Position numbers and translations under genes: made by a program. The notes under the pieces were generated by a model, which saw nothing but the letters and a program-made list of their open reading frames with translations, did not search any database and was not told the origin of the DNA. DNA of 64,000 nt from Citrobacter amalonaticus (GTDB lineage Bacteria > Pseudomonadota > Gammaproteobacteria > Enterobacterales > Enterobacteriaceae): assembly GCF_018252635.1 (NCBI RefSeq), contig NZ_JAGTXM010000006.1, positions 496,001 to 560,000 on the forward strand, in the 5' to 3' direction. Below are positions 10,184 to 21,489 of the stretch, piece after piece. The stretch's first letter is position 1. Each line of letters starts with the position of its first letter.

Positions 10184-11149
10184 ATGAGCAAACAACGTAT
10201 CTTTATTGCCGGTCATCGCGGAATGGTGGGTTCCGCGATTGCCCGCCAGCTTGAGCAGCGCGGCGAGGTGGAACTGGTGCTGCGTACGCGCGATGAGCTG
10301 AACCTGCTGGACAGCAAAGCGGTGCTGGATTTCTTTGCCGCTGAGCGGATCGATCAGGTTTATCTGGCGGCGGCAAAGGTGGGCGGTATTGTCGCTAACA
10401 ACACGTATCCGGCAGATTTCATCTTTGAGAACATGGTGATGGAAAGCAACATCATTCACGCCGCGCATCTGCACAACGTGAATAAGCTGTTGTTCCTCGG
10501 CTCATCCTGTATCTATCCCAAACTGGCAAAACAGCCGATGGCGGAGAGTGAACTGCTGCAGGGCACGCTTGAACCGACCAACGAGCCGTATGCCATTGCC
10601 AAGATTGCCGGTATCAAACTGTGTGAGTCTTATAACCGTCAGTACGGGCGTGACTACCGGTCCGTAATGCCGACTAACCTGTACGGCCCGCATGACAACT
10701 TCCATCCGAGCAACTCGCATGTGATCCCGGCGCTGCTGCGTCGTTTCCATGAAGCGACCGTGCAGAATGCACCGGACGTGGTGGTGTGGGGAAGCGGGAC
10801 GCCAATGCGTGAGTTTCTGCATGTCGATGATATGGCTGCCGCCAGTATTCACGTGATGGAACTGGACAGCGAAGTCTGGCAGGAGAACACCCAGCCGATG
10901 CTGTCGCACATCAACGTGGGAACGGGCGTAGATTGCACCATTCGCGAACTGGCGCAGACCGTCGCTCAGGTAGTGGGTTACAAAGGTCGCGTGGTGTTTG
11001 ATGCCACGAAGCCGGACGGTACGCCGCGTAAACTGCTGGATGTGACGCGTCTGCATCAGTTGGGCTGGTATCACGAGATCTCACTGGAAGCCGGTCTTGC
11101 CAGCACATATCAGTGGTTCCTTGAGAATCAGCATCGGTTCCGGGGGTAA
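10184..11149 (+). CDS. fcl: GDP-L-fucose synthase
   Basis: Bifunctional epimerase/reductase that turns GDP-4-keto-6-deoxymannose into GDP-L-fucose using NADPH. The Rossmann motif [10 protein letters not shown] is at residues 9-18, the active-site serine lies in GSSCIYP (near 107), and the YAIAK catalytic pair is at about 136-140. The 321 aa length matches the family. It lies between gmd and gmm and is also called wcaG. Confidence 0.98.
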   Translation: MSKQRIFIAGHRGMVGSAIARQLEQRGEVELVLRTRDELNLLDSKAVLDFFAAERIDQVYLAAAKVGGIVANNTYPADFIFENMVMESNIIHAAHLHNVNKLLFLGSSCIYPKLAKQPMAESELLQGTLEPTNEPYAIAKIAGIKLCESYNRQYGRDYRSVMPTNLYGPHDNFHPSNSHVIPALLRRFHEATVQNAPDVVVWGSGTPMREFLHVDDMAAASIHVMELDSEVWQENTQPMLSHINVGTGVDCTIRELAQTVAQVVGYKGRVVFDATKPDGTPRKLLDVTRLHQLGWYHEISLEAGLASTYQWFLENQHRFRG

Positions 11150-11151
11150 AC

Positions 11152-11631
11152 ATGTTTTTACGTCAGGAAGATTTTGCCACCGTCGTGCGTTCCACGCCGC
11201 TTGTATCCATCGATTTGATCGTGGAAAACGCGCAGGGGGAATTTCTGCTGGGTAAACGACTGAACCGTCCGGCGCAGGGCTTCTGGTTTGTGCCCGGCGG
11301 ACGGGTGCAAAAAGATGAGCCGCTGAGCGCGGCCTTCGAACGCCTGACTGAAGCCGAACTGGGGCAACGTTTGCCGCTGTCCGCCGGGGAATTTTATGGC
11401 GTCTGGCAGCATTTCTATGACGACAACTTTTCCGGCGAAGACTTCTCAACGCATTACATCGTGCTCGGTTTCCGTTTGCGGTTACAGGCGGGCGATTTGT
11501 CTTTGCCAGACGCGCAGCACGACGCTTACCGCTGGCTGACGCCTGCGGCGTTACTGGCGAGCGACAACGTCCATGACAACAGTCGGGCGTATTTTTTGCC
11601 GGAATGTCAGGCTAAGGCGCCGGGATTATGA
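11152..11631 (+). CDS. gmm: GDP-mannose mannosyl hydrolase (Nudix)
   Basis: Hydrolyses GDP-mannose and GDP-glucose to GDP and hexose, probably tuning the GDP-sugar pool for colanic acid. It has the degenerate Nudix box of this family around residues 50-71 ([17 protein letters not shown] followed by EAELG), which lacks the full GX5EX7REUXEEXGU consensus. The 159 aa length is typical. Its stop overlaps the wcaI start (ATGA). Also called wcaH or nudD. Confidence 0.95.
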   Translation: MFLRQEDFATVVRSTPLVSIDLIVENAQGEFLLGKRLNRPAQGFWFVPGGRVQKDEPLSAAFERLTEAELGQRLPLSAGEFYGVWQHFYDDNFSGEDFSTHYIVLGFRLRLQAGDLSLPDAQHDAYRWLTPAALLASDNVHDNSRAYFLPECQAKAPGL

Positions 11632-12854
11632 GGATCCTCGTTTATGGCATCAACTACTCACCGGAGTTAACCGGTATCGGTAAATACACCGGTGAAATGG
11701 TGGAGTGGATGGCGCGCGAAGGCCATGACGTGCGGGTGATCACCGCGCCGCCGTATTACCCGCAGTGGAAAGTGGGCGAGCGTTACTCAGCCTGGCGCTA
11801 TCGCCGGGAAGAGGGCGACGCCACCGTCTGGCGCTGCCCGCTGTATGTGCCAAAGCAGCCGTCAACACTGAAGCGATTACTGCATCTGGGCAGCTTTGCG
11901 CTCAGTAGCTTTTTCCCGCTGATGGCGCAGCGTCGCTGGAAGCCGGATCGCATTATTGGCGTGGTGCCTACGCTGTTTTGCACGCCGGGGATGCGTCTAC
12001 TGGCGAAACTCTCTGGTGCCCGCACATTGCTGCACATTCAGGATTATGAAGTTGATGCGATGCTGGGGCTCGGTCTGGCGGGCAACGGCAAAACCGGCAA
12101 AGTGGCGCAGCTGGCGACCGCGTTTGAGCGCAGCGGTCTGCATAACGTCGACAATGTCTCCACCATCTCCCGCTCAATGATGAATAAAGCCCAGGCGAAA
12201 GGGGTGGCGGCAGAGAAGGTGATCTTCTTTCCAAACTGGTCAGAAGTCGCTCGTTTTCAGAAGGTTAACGAAGACGAGGTTATCAGCCTTCGCCAACAGC
12301 TTGGTTTGCCGGATGACAAAAAAATCATTCTTTACTCCGGCAATATCGGCGAGAAACAGGGGCTGGAAAACGTGATTGCGGCGGCGGAACAACTGCGCGA
12401 GCAGCCGCTGGTTTTCGCTATCGTCGGGCAGGGCGGCGGCAAAGCGCGTCTGGAGAAAATGGCCCGCGAGCGCGGTCTGCACAACGTTCTGTTTTTCCCG
12501 CTGCAGCCTTACGAGGCGCTGCCTGCGCTATTGAAGATGGGCGATTGCCATCTGGTCGTGCAGAAACGCGGGGCGGCGGATGCCGTTCTGCCCTCCAAAC
12601 TGACCAATATTCTGGCGGTGGGCGGCAATGCGGTGATTACCGCAGAACCGGAGACAGAACTCGGCCAGCTTTGCGACAGCTTTGCAGGTATCGCGGTGTG
12701 CGTTGAGCCGGAATCGGTCGATGCGCTGGTGGCGGGGATCGCTCAGGCGCTCGCCATGCCCAAAAACAACACGGTGGCACGTGAATATGCCGAACGCACG
12801 CTCGATAAAGAGAATGTGCTACGTCAATTTATGAATGATATCTCCCCAGAATAA
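11628..12854 (+). CDS. wcaI: WcaI, colanic acid family 4 glycosyltransferase
   Basis: GT-B fold glycosyltransferase, reported in E. coli as the fucosyltransferase that adds the first fucose to the colanic lipid intermediate. The N-terminus [18 protein letters not shown] is the typical acceptor-domain start. [12 protein letters not shown] near residues 234-246 and the [14 protein letters not shown] region near 320-333 form the donor-binding half. The 408 aa length is normal. The start overlaps gmm by 4 nt, and an ERIC element follows directly. Confidence 0.94.
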   Translation: MRILVYGINYSPELTGIGKYTGEMVEWMAREGHDVRVITAPPYYPQWKVGERYSAWRYRREEGDATVWRCPLYVPKQPSTLKRLLHLGSFALSSFFPLMAQRRWKPDRIIGVVPTLFCTPGMRLLAKLSGARTLLHIQDYEVDAMLGLGLAGNGKTGKVAQLATAFERSGLHNVDNVSTISRSMMNKAQAKGVAAEKVIFFPNWSEVARFQKVNEDEVISLRQQLGLPDDKKIILYSGNIGEKQGLENVIAAAEQLREQPLVFAIVGQGGGKARLEKMARERGLHNVLFFPLQPYEALPALLKMGDCHLVVQKRGAADAVLPSKLTNILAVGGNAVITAEPETELGQLCDSFAGIAVCVEPESVDALVAGIAQALAMPKNNTVAREYAERTLDKENVLRQFMNDISPE

Positions 12855-12959
12855 TTCGAGTTGCAGGAAGGCGGCGACGCAGTGAATCCCCAGGAGCTTA
12901 CATGAGTAAGTGACTGGGGTGAACGAGGAAAAACAACACACCTGCAACTTGAAGAATGA
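12855..12959. repeat. ERIC (IRU) element between wcaI and manC
   Basis: The core from GTGAATCCCCAGGAGCTTAC (12882 onward) to AGTAAGTGACTGGGGTGAACG matches the classic ERIC-PCR primer sites almost exactly. Outer arms near CGAGTTGCAGG and CCTGCAACTTG are complementary, so the element folds into a long hairpin, as in the family. It starts directly after the wcaI stop and ends just upstream of manC. In RNA it would form a structured intercistronic segment. Confidence 0.92.
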
Positions 12960-12979
12960 AGGGGATTCGGGGATTAATT

Positions 12980-14416
12980 ATGAGTCAGACAACACTCTAT
13001 CCGGTTGTGATGGCCGGTGGCTCCGGTAGCCGCTTATGGCCGCTTTCCCGTGTACTTTATCCTAAGCAGTTCCTGTGCCTGAAAGGCGATCTCACTATGC
13101 TGCAAACGACCATTTGTCGTCTTAACGGCGTGGAGTGCGAAAGTCCGGTGGTGATCTGCAACGAGCAGCACCGTTTTATCGTCGCGGAGCAGTTGCGCCA
13201 GCTTAACAAACTGACGGAGAACATTATTCTCGAACCGGCGGGACGTAATACCGCGCCGGCGATTGCTCTGGCAGCGCTGGCGGCAAAGCGCCACAGTCCG
13301 GACAGCGATCCGCTGATGCTGGTGCTGGCGGCAGACCACGTGATTGCCAATGAAGATGCCTTCCGTGACGCGGTACGAAGCGCGATGCCGTACGCCGAAG
13401 CCGGAAAGCTGGTCACGTTTGGTATCGTTCCGGATCTGCCGGAAACGGGCTACGGCTATATTCGTCGCGGCGATGTTACCCCCGGCGTTAACGATGCCGT
13501 GGCGTTTGACGTTGCGCAGTTTGTGGAAAAACCGAATCTGGAAACGGCGCAGGCCTATGTCGCCAGCGGTGATTATTACTGGAACAGCGGCATGTTCCTG
13601 TTTCGCGCCGGACGCTATCTCGAAGAACTGAAAAAATACCGTCCCGATATCCTGGAAGCCTGCGAAAACGCGATGAGCGCGGTCGATCCGGATCTCGATT
13701 TCATCCGCGTGGATGAAGCAGCGTTCCTGGCCTGCCCGGAAGAGTCTGTCGATTACGCGGTGATGGAGCGCACGGCGGATGCGGTGGTGATGCCGATGGA
13801 TGCGGGCTGGAGCGATGTCGGCTCCTGGTCCTCGCTGTGGGAAATCAGCGCCCATACCGCCGAGGGAAACGTCCACCACGGCGACGTCATCAGCCATAAA
13901 ACCGAAAACAGCTACGTCTATGCCGAATCGGGTCTGGTGACGACCGTCGGTGTGAAGGATTTGGTGGTGGTGCAGACCAAAGACGCAGTACTGATCGCCG
14001 ACCGTAATGCGGTGCAGGACGTGAAAAAAGTGGTTGAACAAATCAAAGCCGATGGCCGCCATGAACACCATATTCACCGCGAAGTGTACCGCCCATGGGG
14101 GAAATATGACTCCATCGACGCCGGCGATCGCTATCAGGTTAAACGCATCACCGTGAAGCCGGGAGAAGGGCTGTCGGTACAGATGCACCACCACCGCGCC
14201 GAACACTGGGTGGTGGTGGCCGGTACGGCCAAAGTCACCATTGACGGTGATATCAAACTGCTCGGTGAAAACGAGTCTGTCTACATTCCGCTGGGGGCGA
14301 CCCACTGTCTGGAAAATCCGGGGAAAATCCCCCTCGATCTGATTGAAGTGCGCTCGGGTTCTTACCTCGAAGAGGATGACGTGGTGCGGTTTGAGGATCG
14401 CTACGGCCGGGTCTAA
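12980..14416 (+). CDS. manC: ManC (CpsB), mannose-1-phosphate guanylyltransferase
   Basis: Makes GDP-mannose from mannose-1-phosphate and GTP, feeding gmd/fcl. The N-terminal nucleotidyltransferase domain begins [16 protein letters not shown] (residues 9-24) and contains FVEKPN near 180. The C-terminal cupin has [13 protein letters not shown] near residues 405-417. The 478 aa length and the start [10 protein letters not shown] match the E. coli protein. The ATG at 12980 is chosen over an upstream one at 12956 that falls at the edge of the ERIC element. Confidence 0.97.
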   Translation: MSQTTLYPVVMAGGSGSRLWPLSRVLYPKQFLCLKGDLTMLQTTICRLNGVECESPVVICNEQHRFIVAEQLRQLNKLTENIILEPAGRNTAPAIALAALAAKRHSPDSDPLMLVLAADHVIANEDAFRDAVRSAMPYAEAGKLVTFGIVPDLPETGYGYIRRGDVTPGVNDAVAFDVAQFVEKPNLETAQAYVASGDYYWNSGMFLFRAGRYLEELKKYRPDILEACENAMSAVDPDLDFIRVDEAAFLACPEESVDYAVMERTADAVVMPMDAGWSDVGSWSSLWEISAHTAEGNVHHGDVISHKTENSYVYAESGLVTTVGVKDLVVVQTKDAVLIADRNAVQDVKKVVEQIKADGRHEHHIHREVYRPWGKYDSIDAGDRYQVKRITVKPGEGLSVQMHHHRAEHWVVVAGTAKVTIDGDIKLLGENESVYIPLGATHCLENPGKIPLDLIEVRSGSYLEEDDVVRFEDRYGRV

Positions 14417-14427
14417 CGCCTTTATTG

Positions 14428-14494
14428 CGCCCGGCGGCGCTGCGCTTACCGGGCCTGTGATTCTGTAGGTCGGATAAGCGAAGCGCCATCCGAC
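14428..14494. repeat. REP elements between manC and manB
   Basis: Two REP-type palindromes occupy the gap: GCCCGGCGGCGCTGCGCTTA with CCGGGC at 14428-14455, and GTAGGTCGGATAAGCGAAGC with CATCCGAC at 14465-14494. They may separate the manC and manB messages post-transcriptionally, but this is not shown. Confidence 0.85.
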
Positions 14495-14563
14495 AACGAT
14501 AAAAAAACATTTTTTGGCCAACTACCGGTCAGGGCTAACTGTTGCCTGAAGAAGGGTAAAAAC

Positions 14564-15934
14564 ATGACGAAATTAACCTGTTTTAAAGCCTACGACATTC
14601 GCGGCAGGCTGGGCGAAGAGCTGAACGAAGAGATTGCGTGGCGGATTGGTCGCGCGTACGGCGAGTTTCTGAAGCCGAAAACTATTGTGCTTGGCGGCGA
14701 CGTGCGTCTCACCAGTGAGGCGCTGAAGCTGGCGCTGGCGAAAGGGTTGCAGGACGCGGGCGTTGATGTGCTGGACATCGGCCTGGCGGGCACCGAAGAG
14801 ATCTATTTCGCCACCTTTCACCTCGGCGTTGATGGCGGCATCGAAGTCACTGCCAGCCATAACCCGATGGACTACAACGGCATGAAGCTGGTGCGCGAGG
14901 GCGCGCGTCCCATCAGCGGCGATACCGGTCTGCGCGACGTCCAGCGTCTGGCAGAGGCCAACGACTTCCCTCCGGTGAATGAGGCGACACGCGGCAGTTA
15001 TAAGCAAATCTCGCTGCGTGACGCCTATATCGACCATCTGTTCGGCTACCTCAACGTCAAAAATCTCACCCCGCTGAAGCTGGTCATTAACTCCGGTAAC
15101 GGCGCGGCAGGCCCGGTGGTGGATGCCATTGAAGCGCGTTTTAAGGCACAGGGCGTGCCGGTGGAGTTTATCAAAGTGCACAACACCCCGGACGGCAACT
15201 TCCCGAACGGCATTCCTAACCCGTTGCTGCCGGAGTGTCGCGCTGATACCCGTAATGCGGTGATCGAACACGGCGCGGATATGGGTATCGCGTTTGACGG
15301 CGATTTCGACCGCTGCTTCCTGTTCGACGAGAAAGGGCAGTTTATCGAGGGCTACTACATTGTCGGCCTGCTGGCGGAAGCGTTCCTCGAAAAACAACCG
15401 GGCGCCAAAATTATCCACGACCCGCGTCTGTCATGGAACACGGTGGATGTGGTAACGGCGGCGGGCGGCACGCCGGTGATGTCGAAAACCGGCCATGCCT
15501 TCATCAAGGAGCGGATGCGCCGCGAAGACGCCATCTACGGCGGAGAAATGAGCGCCCACCACTACTTCCGTGATTTTGCCTATTGCGACAGCGGAATGAT
15601 CCCGTGGCTGCTGGTGGCGGAACTGGTGTGTCTGAAGGGGCAGTCGCTGGGTGAACTGGTACGAGACCGGATGGCGGCATTCCCGGCGAGCGGCGAAATC
15701 AACAGCAAGCTGGACGAACCGGCGGCAGCGATTTCGCGGGTGGAACAGCACTTTGCCAGCGAGGCGCTGGCGGTGGACAGGACTGACGGCATCAGTATGT
15801 CGTTCGTCGACTGGCGTTTCAACCTGCGCTCCTCTAACACCGAACCGGTGGTACGCCTGAACGTGGAGTCCCGCGGTGATATTCCGCTGATGGAAGCGCG
15901 AACGCGCACTCTGCTGGCGTTACTGAATCAGTAA
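14564..15934 (+). CDS. manB: ManB (CpsG), phosphomannomutase
   Basis: Interconverts mannose-6-phosphate and mannose-1-phosphate, supplying ManC. The phosphohexomutase active-site serine lies in [13 protein letters not shown] near residues 96-108, the metal loop is FDGDFDRCF near 244-252, and the sugar-binding loop [10 protein letters not shown] lies near 326. The phosphate-binding [12 protein letters not shown] motif is near 423-434. The 456 aa length is normal. It sits between a REP-containing gap and wcaJ. Confidence 0.97.
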   Translation: MTKLTCFKAYDIRGRLGEELNEEIAWRIGRAYGEFLKPKTIVLGGDVRLTSEALKLALAKGLQDAGVDVLDIGLAGTEEIYFATFHLGVDGGIEVTASHNPMDYNGMKLVREGARPISGDTGLRDVQRLAEANDFPPVNEATRGSYKQISLRDAYIDHLFGYLNVKNLTPLKLVINSGNGAAGPVVDAIEARFKAQGVPVEFIKVHNTPDGNFPNGIPNPLLPECRADTRNAVIEHGADMGIAFDGDFDRCFLFDEKGQFIEGYYIVGLLAEAFLEKQPGAKIIHDPRLSWNTVDVVTAAGGTPVMSKTGHAFIKERMRREDAIYGGEMSAHHYFRDFAYCDSGMIPWLLVAELVCLKGQSLGELVRDRMAAFPASGEINSKLDEPAAAISRVEQHFASEALAVDRTDGISMSFVDWRFNLRSSNTEPVVRLNVESRGDIPLMEARTRTLLALLNQ

Positions 15935-15945
15935 GGTCAGATCTT

Positions 15946-15969
15946 CCCTTACCCGCTGGCGGGTAAGGG
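15946..15969 (+). other. Hairpin between manB and wcaJ
   Basis: A perfect 9-bp inverted repeat, CCCTTACCC / GGGTAAGGG, has a 6-nt loop. No T-run follows, so it is not a standard Rho-independent terminator. It could stabilise the 3' end of the upstream message or modulate passage into wcaJ. Confidence 0.5.
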
Positions 15970-15988
15970 GCTAATAACAGGAACAACG

Positions 15989-17383
15989 ATGACAAATCTA
16001 AAAAAGCGCGAACGGGCCAAAACCAATGCATCGTTAATCTCTATGGTGCAACGCTTTTCAGATATCACCATCATGTTTGGCGGGCTATGGGTCGTCTGCG
16101 AAGTCAGTGGACTGCCTTTCCTGTATATGCACCTGTTGGTGGCGCTGATCACGTTGGTTGTTTTCCAGATGCTGGGTGGCATAACCGATTTCTATCGCTC
16201 ATGGCGCGGCGTCAAAATTTCCACTGAACTGACTCTCCTGCTGCAAAACTGGACGCTGAGCCTCGTCTTTAGCGCCGGTCTGGTCGCGTTTAACGCCGAT
16301 TTCGATAACCGCCTCGCGGTCTGGCTGGCGTGGTATCTGCTGACCAGCGTCGGGCTTGTCTTTTGTCGGTCATTTATTCGCTATGGCGCTGGCTGGCTGC
16401 GTCATCGTGGCTATAACACGCGCCGGGTGGCGGTTGCGGGCGATCTGCCTGCCGGACAGTCGCTGCTCGATAGCTTTCGCAATGAACCGTGGCTGGGTTT
16501 TGAAGTGGTCGGCGTTTATCACGATCCGAAACCGGGGGGCGTGACGTCAGACTGGGCCGGGAATTTCGAACAGCTGATTGAAGATGCCAAAGCTTCACGC
16601 ATTCACAACGTCTATATCGCCATGTCGATGTGTGACGGCGCGCGGGTGAAAAAGCTTGTGCGCGAACTGGCGGATACCACCTGTTCGGTGATCCTCATTC
16701 CGGACGTGTTTACCTTTAACATTCTGCATTCCCGCATCGAAGAAGTGAGCGGCGTGCCGGTGGTACCGCTGTATGACACGCCGCTGTCGGGTATCAACCG
16801 TCTGCTTAAGCGGGCGGAAGATGTCGTGCTGGCGTCGCTGATCCTGCTGCTGATCTCCCCGGTGCTGTGTTGCATTGCGCTGGCGGTGAAGCTGAGTTCG
16901 CCGGGACCGGTTATCTTCCGTCAGACCCGTTATGGCATGGACGGTAAACCGATCAAAGTGTGGAAGTTCCGCTCAATGAAGGTAATGGAAAACGACAAGG
17001 TGGTCACTCAGGCGACGCAGAACGATCCACGCGTCACCCGGGTAGGTAACTTCCTGCGTCGTACCTCGCTGGATGAGCTACCGCAGTTTATTAATGTGCT
17101 GACCGGTGGGATGTCTATCGTCGGGCCGCGTCCGCATGCGGTGGCGCATAACGAACAGTACCGTCAACTGATTGAAGGCTACATGCTGCGCCATAAGGTC
17201 AAGCCGGGGATCACCGGTTGGGCGCAAATCAACGGCTGGCGCGGTGAGACCGACACGCTGGAGAAAATGGAAAAACGCGTGGAGTACGATCTGGAGTATA
17301 TCCGCGAGTGGAGCGTGTGGTTCGACATCAAGATCGTTTTTCTGACGGTGTTCAAGGGCTTTGTCAATAAAGCGGCGTACTGA
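15989..17383 (+). CDS. wcaJ: WcaJ, undecaprenyl-phosphate glucose phosphotransferase
   Basis: Starts the colanic acid unit by moving glucose-1-phosphate from UDP-glucose onto undecaprenyl phosphate. The N-terminal half has several membrane segments and a CoA-binding-like domain (residues about 30-260). A further hydrophobic segment lies near 275-298. The C-terminal bacterial sugar transferase catalytic domain contains [19 protein letters not shown] and SIVGPRPH. The 464 aa length is normal. It is the only initiating phosphoglycosyltransferase in the window. Confidence 0.97.
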   Translation: MTNLKKRERAKTNASLISMVQRFSDITIMFGGLWVVCEVSGLPFLYMHLLVALITLVVFQMLGGITDFYRSWRGVKISTELTLLLQNWTLSLVFSAGLVAFNADFDNRLAVWLAWYLLTSVGLVFCRSFIRYGAGWLRHRGYNTRRVAVAGDLPAGQSLLDSFRNEPWLGFEVVGVYHDPKPGGVTSDWAGNFEQLIEDAKASRIHNVYIAMSMCDGARVKKLVRELADTTCSVILIPDVFTFNILHSRIEEVSGVPVVPLYDTPLSGINRLLKRAEDVVLASLILLLISPVLCCIALAVKLSSPGPVIFRQTRYGMDGKPIKVWKFRSMKVMENDKVVTQATQNDPRVTRVGNFLRRTSLDELPQFINVLTGGMSIVGPRPHAVAHNEQYRQLIEGYMLRHKVKPGITGWAQINGWRGETDTLEKMEKRVEYDLEYIREWSVWFDIKIVFLTVFKGFVNKAAY

Positions 17384-17392
17384 GGAACGGTC

Positions 17393-18871
17393 ATGAGTTT
17401 ACGTGAAAAAACCATCAGTGGCGCGAAGTGGTCGGCTATCGCTACGGTGATCATCATCAGTCTGGGGCTTATCCAGATGACGGTATTGGCGCGGATCGTT
17501 GATAACCATCAGTTCGGCCTGCTGACCGTGTCGCTGGTGATCATTGCGCTGGCCGATACGCTGTCTGACTTCGGGATTGCCAACTCCATTATTCAGCGTA
17601 AGGAGATAAGCCATCTTGAGCTGACCACGCTGTACTGGCTGAACGTTGGGTTGGGAATGATCGTCTGTGTGGCGGTCTTTCTGCTTAGCGATGTGATTGG
17701 CAATGTGCTGCATAACCCGGATCTGGCGCCGCTGATTAAAACGCTGTCGCTGGCGTTTGTGGTGATCCCGCACGGGCAGCAGTTCCGCGCGCTGATGCAA
17801 AAAGAGCTGGAGTTCAACAAGATTGGGATGATTGAAACCAGCTCGGTGCTGGCGGGCTTTACGTTTACCGTTATCAGCGCGCATTTCTGGCCGCTGGCCA
17901 TGACCGCCATTCTCGGTTATCTGGTCAATAGCGCGGTGCGCACGCTGCTGTTTGGCTACTTTGGTCGCAAGATCTATCGTCCGGGTCTGCACTTTTCGCT
18001 GGCGTCTGTTTCGTCGAATCTGCGCTTTGGTGCGTGGCTGACGGCGGACAGCATCATCAACTACGTCAATACCAACCTTTCCACGCTGGTGCTGGCGCGT
18101 ATTCTCGGGGCCGGCGTTGCGGGGGGCTATAACCTGGCGTACAACGTGGCGGTAGTGCCGCCGATGAAGCTCAACCCCATCATCACCCGCGTGCTGTTTC
18201 CGGCGTTTGCCAAAATTCAGGATGATACGGAAAAGCTGCGCGTGAACTTTTACAAGCTGCTTTCCGTGGTGGGCATTATCAACTTTCCGGCGCTGCTCGG
18301 CCTGATGGTGGTCTCCAACAATTTTGTGCCGCTGGTGTTTGGCGAGAAGTGGAACAGCATCATTCCTGTGCTGCAACTGCTGTGCGTGGTGGGGCTGCTG
18401 CGCTCGGTTGGCAATCCGATTGGCTCGCTGTTGATGGCGAAAGCCCGCGTGGATATCAGCTTTAAATTCAACGTCTTTAAAACGTTCCTGTTTATCCCGG
18501 CGATTATTGTCGGCGGACAGATGGCGGGTGCGATCGGCGTGACGCTGGGCTTTCTGCTGGTGCAAATCATCAACACCGTTCTGAGCTACTTCGTCATGAT
18601 CAAACCGGTGCTGGGTTCCAGCTATCGTCAATACGTTCTGAGTCTGTGGCTGCCATTCTATCTCTCATTGCCGACGCTGGCGGTGAGTTATGGCCTGGGT
18701 GTTGCGTTGCAGGGGCATCTGTCACTGGGCGTACTGTTGACGACACAGATTGTCGCCGGCGCGCTGGCGTTCGCGGTGATGATTGTACTCTCGCGCCACC
18801 CGCTGGTTGTAGAGATGAAGCGCCAGTTTTGTCGCAGTGAAAAAATGAAAACCTTGCTTCGTGCAGGATAA
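17393..18871 (+). CDS. wzxC: WzxC, colanic acid flippase
   Basis: MOP-superfamily multi-pass inner-membrane protein that flips lipid-linked colanic repeat units to the periplasm. The 492 aa are almost entirely hydrophobic, with about twelve to fourteen predicted membrane segments, starting from SLREKTISGAKWSAIATV. The GTG-type antisense reading is a shadow. It follows wcaJ by 9 nt and is followed by a BIME. Confidence 0.96.
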   Translation: MSLREKTISGAKWSAIATVIIISLGLIQMTVLARIVDNHQFGLLTVSLVIIALADTLSDFGIANSIIQRKEISHLELTTLYWLNVGLGMIVCVAVFLLSDVIGNVLHNPDLAPLIKTLSLAFVVIPHGQQFRALMQKELEFNKIGMIETSSVLAGFTFTVISAHFWPLAMTAILGYLVNSAVRTLLFGYFGRKIYRPGLHFSLASVSSNLRFGAWLTADSIINYVNTNLSTLVLARILGAGVAGGYNLAYNVAVVPPMKLNPIITRVLFPAFAKIQDDTEKLRVNFYKLLSVVGIINFPALLGLMVVSNNFVPLVFGEKWNSIIPVLQLLCVVGLLRSVGNPIGSLLMAKARVDISFKFNVFKTFLFIPAIIVGGQMAGAIGVTLGFLLVQIINTVLSYFVMIKPVLGSSYRQYVLSLWLPFYLSLPTLAVSYGLGVALQGHLSLGVLLTTQIVAGALAFAVMIVLSRHPLVVEMKRQFCRSEKMKTLLRAG

Positions 18872-18876
18872 GTTTT

Positions 18877-18960
18877 GCCGGATGGCGACGTTCACACGTC
18901 TTATCCGGCCTACGAAGTTAATGACCTGTAGGCCGGATAAGACGATAGCCGCCCTCCGGC
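18877..18960. repeat. BIME (two inverted REP units) between wzxC and wcaK
   Basis: REP unit A (18877-18913, GCCGGATGGCGACG to CTTATCCGGCCTAC) faces REP unit B (18928-18960, GTAGGCCGGATAAGACG to CCCTCCGGC). The inverted pair separates wzxC from wcaK. Confidence 0.9.
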
Positions 18961-18980
18961 AACGATTTTAAGAGGGTGAA

Positions 18981-20261
18981 ATGAAATTATTGATTCTGGG
19001 TAACCATACCTGCGGCAACCGTGGTGATAGCGCGATTTTACGCGGCCTGCTGGATGCTATTCACCGCCTCGAACCAGAAGCGGAAGTGGACGTCATGAGC
19101 CGCTACCCGGTGAGTTCGTCCTGGCTTTTGAATCGTCCGGTGATGGGCGATCCGCTCTTTTTACAGATGAAACAGCATAACAGCGCAGCAGGCGTGGTGG
19201 GGCGGGTGAAAAAAGTCCTCCGCCGTCGCTATCAGCACCAGGTGCTGCTTTCCCGCGTGACCGATACCGGCAAGCTGCGGAACATTGCGATTGCTCAGGG
19301 CTTTACCGATTTCGTGCGCCTGCTCGCGGGCTATGACGCCATCATTCAGGTGGGCGGTTCGTTCTTCGTCGATCTGTACGGTGTGCCACAATTTGAACAC
19401 GCACTGTGTACCTTTATGGCGAAAAAGCCGCTGTACATGGTCGGCCACAGCGTCGGCCCGTTCCAGGATCCGCAATTTAATCAGCTGGCTAACTATGTTT
19501 TCGGCCACTGTGATGCGCTGATCCTGCGCGAGTCGGTCAGTCTGGAACTGATGAAACGCAGTGAAATCACCACCGAAAAAGTTGAACACGGTGTGGATAC
19601 CGCGTGGCTGGTGGATCATCACGACGCGGACTTTGAACCGGGGTATGCGGTTCAGCACTGGCTAAGTGTGGCGGCACAGCAGAAAACGGTGGCAATTACC
19701 CTGCGAGAACTGGCGCCATTTGACCAACGCCTGGGCACCACGCAGGCGGTGTATGAGAAGGCCTTCGCCGGTGTGGTAAACCGCATTCTGGATGAGGGAT
19801 ACCAGGTTATCGCGCTGTCCACCTGTACCGGCATCGACAGCTATAACAAAGACGATCGCATGGTGGCGCTGAATCTGCGCCAGTATGTCAGCGATCCGAC
19901 GCGTTACCACGTGGTGATGGATGAACTGAACGACCTGGAGATGGGCAAGATCCTCGGCGCATGCGACCTGACGGTCGGCACTCGCCTGCATTCCGCCATT
20001 ATCTCGATGAACTTCGCAACGCCTGCTATCGCGATTAATTACGAACACAAATCGGCGGGCATCATGCAGCAACTGGGGATGCCGGAGATGGCGATAGATA
20101 TCCGTCATCTGCTGGATGGCAGTCTGCAAGCGATGGTGGCGGATACGCTTGGACAGCTACCGCAGATCAATGAGCGTCTTGCGCAGGCGGTGCGTCGCGA
20201 GCGTGAACAGGGATACCGCATGGTGGAGTCAGTATTGACGCGCATCGGGGAGGGGAAATGA
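18981..20261 (+). CDS. wcaK: WcaK, colanic acid pyruvyltransferase family protein
   Basis: Predicted polysaccharide pyruvyltransferase that would add the pyruvate ketal found on colanic acid galactose. The N-terminus MKLLILGNHTCGNRGDSAI carries the family glycine-rich start (GNxGD). The C-terminal region shows GTRLHSAIISMN near residues 333-344, the conserved nucleotide-sugar motif. The 426 aa length is normal. Its stop overlaps the wcaL ATG. Confidence 0.94.
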   Translation: MKLLILGNHTCGNRGDSAILRGLLDAIHRLEPEAEVDVMSRYPVSSSWLLNRPVMGDPLFLQMKQHNSAAGVVGRVKKVLRRRYQHQVLLSRVTDTGKLRNIAIAQGFTDFVRLLAGYDAIIQVGGSFFVDLYGVPQFEHALCTFMAKKPLYMVGHSVGPFQDPQFNQLANYVFGHCDALILRESVSLELMKRSEITTEKVEHGVDTAWLVDHHDADFEPGYAVQHWLSVAAQQKTVAITLRELAPFDQRLGTTQAVYEKAFAGVVNRILDEGYQVIALSTCTGIDSYNKDDRMVALNLRQYVSDPTRYHVVMDELNDLEMGKILGACDLTVGTRLHSAIISMNFATPAIAINYEHKSAGIMQQLGMPEMAIDIRHLLDGSLQAMVADTLGQLPQINERLAQAVRREREQGYRMVESVLTRIGEGK

Positions 20262-21478
20262 AGGTCAGCTTCTTCTTACTGAAATTCCCGCTGTCGTCGG
20301 AAACCTTCGTCCTCAATCAGATTACCGCGTTTATTGATATGGGCTTCGACGTTGAGATTATCGCCCTGCAAAAAGGTGACACGCAAAATACGCACGCCGT
20401 CTGGGAAAAATATGGCCTGGCGGCCAGAACGCGCTGGTTGCAGGACGAGCCGCAGGGACGTCTGGCGAAGCTGCGTACTCGGGCAATAAAAACGCTGCCT
20501 GGGTTGCGCCGGACGGCGACATGGAAATCGCTCAACTTTTCTCGCTATGGCGATGAATCTCGCAATCTGATCCTTTCGTCGATCTGTGCGCAGGTGAGTA
20601 AACCGCTGCGTGCGGACGTTTTTATCGCCCACTTTGGTCCGGCGGGGGTGACGGCGGCGAAGCTGCGCGAGCTGGGGGTCATTCAGGGCAAGATTGCGAC
20701 GATTTTCCACGGTATCGATATTTCCAGTCGGGACGTCCTTAATCATTACACGCCGGAGTACCAGCAACTGTTCCGCCGTGGCGACCTGATGCTGCCGATT
20801 AGCGAGCTCTGGGCTGGACGGCTGAGAAGCATGGGGTGTCCGCCGGAGAAGATTGCCGTTTCGCGAATGGGCGTAGATATGACGCGCTTTACGCACCGAC
20901 CAGTGAAAGTTCCCGGTACGCCGCTGGAGATCATCTCCGTTGCACGTCTGACTGAGAAAAAAGGGCTGCACGTGGCGATAGAGGCTTGCCGTCAGTTGAA
21001 GGAGCAGGGTGTGGCGTTTCGCTATCGTATTCTGGGCATCGGTCCCTGGGAGCGGCGATTACGCACGCTGATCGAGCAGTATCAACTCGATGATGTGATT
21101 GACATGCCGGGATTTAAGCCCAGCCATGAAGTGAAAACCATGCTGGATAACGCGGATGTCTTTCTGCTGCCGTCGATAACCGGCGCGGATGGCGACATGG
21201 AGGGGATCCCGGTGGCGCTGATGGAAGCGATGGCGGTGGGGATCCCGGTGGTCTCGACGGTTCACAGCGGGATCCCGGAACTGGTGGATGCCGGAAAGTC
21301 CGGTTGGCTGGTGCCAGAAAACGACGCGAGAGCACTGGCGCAACAGCTCGCCTCGTTCAGCCAATTTGACCGCCATACGCTGGAACCCATTATTCAGCGC
21401 GCGCGTGAAAAAGTTGAACATGATTTTAATCAGCAGGTGATCAATCGTCAGTTGGCCAGCCTGCTGCAAACGATGTAA
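20258..21478 (+). CDS. wcaL: WcaL, colanic acid family 4 glycosyltransferase
   Basis: GT-B glycosyltransferase of colanic acid side-chain assembly. The donor-domain GT4 features are [18 protein letters not shown] near residues 225-242 and [14 protein letters not shown] near 320-333, with the preceding E of the EX7E motif. The 406 aa length is normal. The start overlaps wcaK by 4 nt, and wcaM follows after 11 nt. Confidence 0.94.
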   Translation: MKVSFFLLKFPLSSETFVLNQITAFIDMGFDVEIIALQKGDTQNTHAVWEKYGLAARTRWLQDEPQGRLAKLRTRAIKTLPGLRRTATWKSLNFSRYGDESRNLILSSICAQVSKPLRADVFIAHFGPAGVTAAKLRELGVIQGKIATIFHGIDISSRDVLNHYTPEYQQLFRRGDLMLPISELWAGRLRSMGCPPEKIAVSRMGVDMTRFTHRPVKVPGTPLEIISVARLTEKKGLHVAIEACRQLKEQGVAFRYRILGIGPWERRLRTLIEQYQLDDVIDMPGFKPSHEVKTMLDNADVFLLPSITGADGDMEGIPVALMEAMAVGIPVVSTVHSGIPELVDAGKSGWLVPENDARALAQQLASFSQFDRHTLEPIIQRAREKVEHDFNQQVINRQLASLLQTM

Positions 21479-21489
21479 ACCGAGGTTGT

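Noticed and set aside
13034-14521. Long minus-strand open frame (495 codons) opposite manC
   Set aside because: It lies entirely opposite a well-supported gene, has no recognisable domain, and its histidine/arginine-rich composition is typical of antisense frames in GC-rich coding DNA.
16374-16598. Minus-strand small frame within wcaJ
   Set aside because: No ribosome-binding site and no conserved features; wcaJ explains the coding signal.
17399-18631. Minus-strand open frame (410 codons) opposite wzxC
   Set aside because: Antisense to a clear membrane protein; the predicted product is rich in His, Arg and Gln with no family features.
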